Below are positions 40,568 through 45,426 of a stretch of DNA of 45,426 nucleotides, one piece after another. Position numbers and translations under genes: made by a program. How positions within the stretch are numbered: the stretch's first letter is position 1; each line of letters starts with the position of its first letter. Origin of the DNA: a virus. The stretch is taken from the IMG/VR virus record IMGVR_UViG_3300027856_000099, positions 1-45,426 of that record. One strand, written 5' to 3'. Under the pieces are notes generated by a model that ran no database searches, was not told where the DNA came from, and saw only the letters and a program-made list of their open reading frames with translations.

Positions 40568-42589
40568 ATGGCAGCCTCCGTTTCAGTAGCACTTGGTAAG
40601 AAGTCTCAGGATGCATTTAGAGAGTATTACCGTTCCTTACAGTTGCAAGAAAATATAACACGAAATGAGTCTCGTTCTCGCTTAGAGAAGATTGATCGTA
40701 TGTATATGCGAGAGCTAGATAGAACTAAAGAACAACAAGATGCTCGGGAAGCTAATGCTAGAGGAGACTCTGATAGAATTCAGAATATTACTATACCTGT
40801 AATTAAGACTCAAGTAGAGACTGCTACTGACTACCAAGCATCTGTATTTCTTACTGGTCATCCTATCTTTGGAGTAGTATCTGCTCCACAGTGGATAGAT
40901 CAAGCAATACAGATGGAAACAATACTAGAAGATCAATCTATAAGAGGTGGTTGGGTAAGAGAGCTAGCTATGTTCTTTCGTGATGGCTTTAAGTATAACT
41001 TTGCTCCAATAGAAGTAGATTGGTCGCAGGAAGTAACATTTGCTGTAGAAACTGATGTACAGAAGAACTTATCTGAAGGTGTACCTAAGGAAGTAATTTG
41101 GAATGGAAATCGTATACGACGTCTTGATCCTTATAATACTTTTATAGATAAAAAAGTACCAGCTTCTGAAGTCTATAAGAGAGGTGAATATGCAGGCTTT
41201 ACTGAATTTATGTCTCGTATAGAACTTAAAACTTTCATTTCACAGCTTACTGATAAGATAGTTGGAAATATAGTACCTGCTTTTGAATCCGGACTAGGTG
41301 CTGCTACTGGTGCTCAGAATGCAGGAGCTATGAACTTCTATATCCCAAGTATTAATCCAGTAGTACAAGAAACAGATAATAAGCGTGGAGCAATTAACTG
41401 GATGAAGTGGGCAGGATTCTCAGATTATAGAAAGGATATAGAATACAAAGATGCTTATGAAGTTACTACTTTATACTGTCGTGTGCTTCCGTCTGAGTTT
41501 AATCTTAGAGTACCTAATTCTAATACTCCTCAGATATATAAGATAGTGTTAGTAAACCATGAGCATATTATCTATGCAGAGCGTCAAACTAATGCTCATA
41601 ATTACTTACCTATTCTTGTAGGTCAACCTGCGGAAGATGGTCTTTCTTACCAGACTAAGTCATTAGCTACTGATGCTGAACCCTTCCAGTTCGTAACTAG
41701 TGCTTATATGAACTCTATCATGGCTTCTAGGAGACGAGCTGTTAGTGATAGAGCATTATATGATCCTTCTAGAGTTACTAGTGCTGCTATTAACAGTGCT
41801 AATCCTAGTGCTAAGATTCCTGTTCGACCAGCTGCTTACGGTAAGCCATTAGCAGAAGCTGTATATGCTTTTCCATACCGAGAAGATCAGCAAGCAGCTT
41901 CAATGCAAAATGTACAAGCATTACTTGGACTTGCTAACAATCTAGCTGGTCAAAACCAAGCTTCTCAAGGACAGTTTGTAAAGGGTAATAAGACTCTACA
42001 CGAATTTGAGTCTGTAATGAATAATGCTAATAGCAGAGATCAGGTAGTTTCTATCTTGCTAGAAGCTCAAGTATTTGTACCTATGAAGTTGATACTTAAA
42101 ATCAACATACTACAGTTTCAAGCTGGTGTTACTATATATAATAAAGATCAGAATGTAGATGTAACTATAGATCCTGTAGCTCTTAGAAAAGCTGTATTAG
42201 AGTTTAGAATTTCTGATGGTTTGATACCAGCTTCTAAGCTTATAAATGGTGAAAGCTTTTCTGCTGCATTACAAGTAATAGGTACATCTCCACAGATAGG
42301 ACAATCTTATAATATAGGTCCTATGTTCTCTTACTTAATGAAAACTCAAGGAGCTGCTATTTCTGATTTTGAGAAATCTTCTGAGCAAGTAGCTTATGAA
42401 CAAGCATTAGCTCAGTATAATTCTTTAGTAGCTTTAGCTTTAGAGAAAGATAGAGACATAAAAGAATTAGGAGAAGCTCCTTCACCTGAACAGTTTGGTT
42501 ATGTACCAGCACAGAACACACCCAGACCACCTGAAGCTAACGTACAATCTAGCGCAGGCACCTCAGAAGTATTAGCACCCTCACCATAG
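40568..42589 (+). CDS. Portal protein (673 aa)
   Basis: Large, mainly helical/beta protein directly after TerL. Blocks such as FREYYRSLQLQENITRNESR, DRIQNITIPVIKTQVETATDYQASVFLTGHPIFG and YKIVLVNHEHIIYAERQTNAHNYLPI are typical of large podoviral or SU10-type portals, which start with a clip-and-stem fold and end with a variable barrel. The C-terminus is Pro-rich. It forms the dodecameric vertex for DNA entry and exit. Confidence 0.85.
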   Translation: MAASVSVALGKKSQDAFREYYRSLQLQENITRNESRSRLEKIDRMYMRELDRTKEQQDAREANARGDSDRIQNITIPVIKTQVETATDYQASVFLTGHPIFGVVSAPQWIDQAIQMETILEDQSIRGGWVRELAMFFRDGFKYNFAPIEVDWSQEVTFAVETDVQKNLSEGVPKEVIWNGNRIRRLDPYNTFIDKKVPASEVYKRGEYAGFTEFMSRIELKTFISQLTDKIVGNIVPAFESGLGAATGAQNAGAMNFYIPSINPVVQETDNKRGAINWMKWAGFSDYRKDIEYKDAYEVTTLYCRVLPSEFNLRVPNSNTPQIYKIVLVNHEHIIYAERQTNAHNYLPILVGQPAEDGLSYQTKSLATDAEPFQFVTSAYMNSIMASRRRAVSDRALYDPSRVTSAAINSANPSAKIPVRPAAYGKPLAEAVYAFPYREDQQAASMQNVQALLGLANNLAGQNQASQGQFVKGNKTLHEFESVMNNANSRDQVVSILLEAQVFVPMKLILKINILQFQAGVTIYNKDQNVDVTIDPVALRKAVLEFRISDGLIPASKLINGESFSAALQVIGTSPQIGQSYNIGPMFSYLMKTQGAAISDFEKSSEQVAYEQALAQYNSLVALALEKDRDIKELGEAPSPEQFGYVPAQNTPRPPEANVQSSAGTSEVLAPSP

Positions 42590-42605
42590 GATTACGGAAA
42601 CCATC

Positions 42606-42881
42606 ATGGCTCATCTTATACCTAACGATTTTTCCTCTTACCAGCTTACTGAACAAGAAGAGCTGGAAGGTTCATTATTAACTATTACTCAGAAGCAAGT
42701 GATACAGAATTACTTAGCAGCTGCTGCTCACGAGAAGAACGGGTTAGAATACTCTGCTGCAGAACATGATAGGTTCTGTCAGCAAGAAGCATCTTTAAAA
42801 GGTCAGATAGATGCTTACCGTTTTATCTTAGCAACATCTGAAGCTTCAGAAGAACTATTAGCTAATCCAGAGCCAGTTTAG
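42606..42881 (+). CDS. Hypothetical small helical protein (91 aa)
   Basis: ATG 42606 lies 16 bases after the portal stop with a weak GGAAA site. The protein is helical (QYLAAAAHEKNGLEYSAAEH, LKGQIDAYRFILATSEASEEL), acidic, with no motif. Position between portal and scaffold-like gene suggests an assembly chaperone or minor head protein, without direct evidence. Confidence 0.65.
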   Translation: MAHLIPNDFSSYQLTEQEELEGSLLTITQKQVIQNYLAAAAHEKNGLEYSAAEHDRFCQQEASLKGQIDAYRFILATSEASEELLANPEPV

Positions 42882-42919
42882 GCTTATACTCAGTACACAA
42901 CCATTAGAAGGTAACTCCC

Positions 42920-43681
42920 ATGGGCATGTTCGATATATTTACATCACCACCAGCAGTAGAACCAACGGCAGCAGTTCCAGCAGCACCAGTGGTAGCACCA
43001 GCTCCAGGAACTCCTGTAGAGCCGGGTAATATACCACCGGGTGCAGGAATAGCAGATCCTAATAATCCAACTCTACCACTGGGAGTTGTACCACCAGTAG
43101 TAGCTGAACCAGTTGTTCCGGAACTCCCACTAGATCAGTTTAAGACTCTATGGGATGATGTAGCTATAGACCCAAATGCCCCTACGCCTGAAGTTCCTGT
43201 AGAGCTTAAAGCAGAAGACATTCAGAAAGCTGTAGCTAATGCTAACTTCACACAAGCTATAACTCCTGAACAGATGACAGCTATAAGTGAAGGAGGTGAA
43301 GGTGCACAGAAAGCTTTTGCTGAAGCTATGAATGTAGTAGCACAGCAAGTAATGATACAGTCTACATTAGTAGGTAATAAGCTTACCAATAACGCTGTAG
43401 CTAAAGCATTAGAATTAGAACGTGCTAAAATTCCCCAGATGTTAAGAGATCAAGCTACTACAGCTCATCTTACTGACACTAATCCCATCTTTGATAATCC
43501 TGCAGTCAAGCCTATAATAGAACAAACTAAGGCTCAGTTACTTGCAAAAAATCCTACTGCAACACCTGAACAAATCACCCAAATGACACAAGATTTTATC
43601 TTAGCTATGGGTGAAGCATTCGCTCCTAAAGCTCCTGATCTAGCTCCAGGTGAGACAGATTGGACAAGGTTTGGGGTATAA
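42920..43681 (+). CDS. Scaffold-like protein with Pro/Val/Ala-rich N-terminus (253 aa)
   Basis: Residues ~8-75 are low complexity, rich in Pro, Ala and Val (TAAVPAAPVVAPAPGTPVEPG). The C-terminal ~150 residues are helical and charged (QKAVANANFTQAITPEQMTAISEGGEGAQKAFAEAMNVVAQQ). Such a disordered plus helical layout right before the major capsid gene is usual for internal scaffolding proteins. No protease motif is seen. Scaffold role inferred from position and composition. Confidence 0.65.
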   Translation: MGMFDIFTSPPAVEPTAAVPAAPVVAPAPGTPVEPGNIPPGAGIADPNNPTLPLGVVPPVVAEPVVPELPLDQFKTLWDDVAIDPNAPTPEVPVELKAEDIQKAVANANFTQAITPEQMTAISEGGEGAQKAFAEAMNVVAQQVMIQSTLVGNKLTNNAVAKALELERAKIPQMLRDQATTAHLTDTNPIFDNPAVKPIIEQTKAQLLAKNPTATPEQITQMTQDFILAMGEAFAPKAPDLAPGETDWTRFGV

Positions 43682-43713
43682 CTTTTTAACTTAATCTTTT
43701 AGGGAATACTATT

Positions 43714-44130
43714 ATGTTTCATAGAGTCAAGATTGAACAGAAGACTAATCGTATGCCACAGCTATCACGAGCTGGAGTTGGCTTAACAGCTAACTTCGCT
43801 ATAAACAATCGTGCAGCTGAGACAGACCAAACTCTTACTGTAGGTCATGTATCCGGTGGGTTAATCCATCAAGGTACTACGCTTACTAGTGACGTTATTT
43901 ATACTCTGCCTACTGCTGCGTTACTTGCAGCTGCATATACAGGTATGGATGTAGGTGATGCTTACAGTTTTGTAGTTAATAACTCTCAGGTAGGTGCCTT
44001 TGATGTTACTATTGCTGTGGGTGTTGGTATTACTAAGGTAGGTGCTAATAACACTCTATCCGTACCTCCGCAATCTTCACGAATCTTTACTTTGGTTAAA
44101 ACAGCTGCTGCAACTTTTAATCTGTTTTAG
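43714..44130 (+). CDS. Capsid decoration-like protein (138 aa)
   Basis: The protein is beta-rich (MFHRVKIEQKTNRMPQLSRA, FAINNRAAETDQTLTVGHVSGG, RIFTLVKTAAATFNLF) and lies between scaffold and major capsid genes. The ATG follows a GGGAATACTATT spacer. A decoration or head-stabilising role fits position and size, but there is no known-motif match. Confidence 0.62.
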   Translation: MFHRVKIEQKTNRMPQLSRAGVGLTANFAINNRAAETDQTLTVGHVSGGLIHQGTTLTSDVIYTLPTAALLAAAYTGMDVGDAYSFVVNNSQVGAFDVTIAVGVGITKVGANNTLSVPPQSSRIFTLVKTAAATFNLF

Positions 44131-44200
44131 ACCTTAGTATTATCTTCTAACCTTTTAATATTACTTTTTATTACTAATGCCTGCGGGCGGAGAATAACTT

Positions 44201-45426
44201 ATGACTACCGGAATTTTTAATACTGGTAATTTTACAACTGATCTGGCAGCGAAATCCTTTGCGGCTATGATTACGCGTTTGATGCCTAATGGTAATGCAC
44301 CACTGTTTGCATTATCTTCTATGCTTTCAGATGAAACTGCGCTGCAAGTTGAGCATGGCTTCTTCTCTAAGACAATGATCTTTCCTGAGATGAAGCTTGA
44401 TGGTGCTATCGGAGATGGTATAATCACAGCTTGGCAAGTAGATACTACAGCTAACTTACTACCTGGTATGATTATGCGAGTAGATTCTACAGGTGAGAAT
44501 ATCATCATAGATAGTATCACTGATGCTACTAATGTAGTAGTAACTCGTGGTGTTGGTACTGTTACTGCTATCCTTATAGCTGACAATATTGAAATCTATC
44601 AAGTTGGTAATGCGTTTGAAGAAGCGTCTGATCGACCTCTTGCTAATAATATCATTCCAGTTCGTGTAACTAACCTGACCCAGATTTTCCGTAATACTTG
44701 GGCTATCTCAGGTTCTGCACAAGCTACTAAGGTTATTGCAGGTGATAGCACTGATGCTGAGAATCGTCAAGATTGTGCTGCACTTCACGCAGCTGACATT
44801 GAGAAAGCATTGTTCTTTGGTCAGAAGTCTTCTGGTACTCGTAACGGACAACCTTTCCGTACGATGGCAGGACTTGTAGCTATGATTGAGGATGCTTCCT
44901 TTTATCCGCCAATCTATGCTGGTGTAGTTAATAGCTTTACAGCTGGCGGTACTACTAACTGGACTCAGTTGTTAGGTTTCCTTGATCCAGTTTTTAATCA
45001 AGCTACTGATCCTAAAGGATCTGCTGAAAGAGTTCTCTTTGTTGGTGGAGCTGCTAAGCTTGTTATCAATGAGATTGGTCGCCTTAATGGTACCTATCAC
45101 TTGGTAGATGGTCAAACTAACTTTGGCTTGCAGTTCACTACTCTTACTACTCCTCGTGGTAAGTTCCGTCTTATTGAGCACCCGCTCTTTAATACGAATA
45201 CTAGCTGGTCTGCTATGGCTGTAGGTGTTGATTTGCCTACCTTCCGTCTTGCTTATCTTGCAGGTAGAAAGACTCAGAATATGGAGTTTAATACTTCAGG
45301 TAAAGCAGCTGCTGATAATGGTATTGATGCAGTAGGTGGTACACTTACTACTGAGCTTACTACAGTCATTAAGAACACACCTGCTAACGTAGTCATTAAT
45401 GGTTTGACTGCCGCTGCTGATGGCTA
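44201..45426 (+). CDS. Major capsid protein, SU10/DUF5309-like (N-terminal part; full length 408 aa)
   Basis: ATG 44201 follows a GGCGGAG site. The frame is open to the right end and resumes at base 3, stopping at 134. The RNGQPFRTMAGL segment in the middle and the RLAYLAGRKTQNMEF end match the DUF5309/SU10-type HK97-fold capsid proteins, as do length and gene order. The frame is missed by finders that need a stop because it crosses the junction. Upstream 44131-44200 contains only AT-rich spacer and the ribosome site. Confidence 0.85.
   Translation, partial: MTTGIFNTGNFTTDLAAKSFAAMITRLMPNGNAPLFALSSMLSDETALQVEHGFFSKTMIFPEMKLDGAIGDGIITAWQVDTTANLLPGMIMRVDSTGENIIIDSITDATNVVVTRGVGTVTAILIADNIEIYQVGNAFEEASDRPLANNIIPVRVTNLTQIFRNTWAISGSAQATKVIAGDSTDAENRQDCAALHAADIEKALFFGQKSSGTRNGQPFRTMAGLVAMIEDASFYPPIYAGVVNSFTAGGTTNWTQLLGFLDPVFNQATDPKGSAERVLFVGGAAKLVINEIGRLNGTYHLVDGQTNFGLQFTTLTTPRGKFRLIEHPLFNTNTSWSAMAVGVDLPTFRLAYLAGRKTQNMEFNTSGKAAADNGIDAVGGTLTTELTTVIKNTPANVVINGLTAAADG
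45294..45426. repeat. Right copy of 133-bp terminal overlap
   Basis: Same as 1-133 apart from A at 45420 (C at 127). It lies in the C-terminal codons of the major capsid gene and in the same frame. The overlap supports circular closure. Confidence 0.93.

Overview
The window is best read as one complete, circularly closed genome of a tailed bacteriophage (Caudoviricetes), not as a piece of a bacterial chromosome. Positions 1-133 repeat positions 45294-45426 with one mismatch, so the unique genome is about 45,293 bp. The junction cuts the major capsid protein gene (44201 to the end, then 1-134). Nearly all DNA is coding, the base composition is AT-rich, genes overlap in ATGA/TAATG style, and no integrase, repressor, tRNA or host housekeeping gene was seen. 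The absence of a tape-measure/tail-tube/sheath set, together with a nozzle-like protein and two very large internal (ejection-type) proteins, suggests a short-tailed podovirus with a virulent lifestyle. The host cannot be named; an M15 peptidase endolysin with a 3TM-type holin fits a Gram-negative host.

Plus-strand late module (38117 to the end, then 1 to 19692): small terminase with a helix-turn-helix, a small overlapping ORF, large terminase, portal, a small ORF, a scaffold-like protein, a decoration-like protein, SU10/DUF5309-type major capsid, head proteins and a head-tail adaptor, several fibre/tailspike-type proteins, a nozzle-like 518-aa protein, a PAPS-dependent sulfotransferase embedded among tail genes, a beta-helix fibre with about 13 tandem ~21-residue repeats, three consecutive internal/ejection candidates (219, 857 and 1683 aa), and a lysis cassette (exported beta protein, M15 endolysin, membrane-anchored coiled coil, holin).

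Minus-strand early/replication module (35956 down to 19699): many small unknown proteins, a DUF6011 zinc protein, an SF1 RecD/Dda-like helicase, a strongly isolated 278-aa protein between a promoter-like element and a terminator, a Cas4/RecB-like nuclease, a Sak4-like RecA-fold ATPase with an inserted zinc ribbon, an SSB-like partner, a family A DNA polymerase with 3'-5' exonuclease and an unusual histidine at the 762-equivalent position, a DUF3987 helicase-like ATPase and a DHH phosphoesterase. Together these make a nearly self-sufficient replication and recombination set; no primase or phage RNA polymerase was recognised. Three rho-independent terminators, all oriented for the minus strand, punctuate this module.

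The two large noncoding stretches flank a small plus-strand cassette (36591-37638) whose codon use looks richer in GC than the rest. The divergent region (35957-36590) holds inverted TGACA arrays with an exact 8-bp period and two 54-bp tandem repeats. The region before the terminase (37639-38116) holds a tandem array of short palindromes whose arms vary in a compensatory way. These noncoding elements are the most promising undescribed features in the window.
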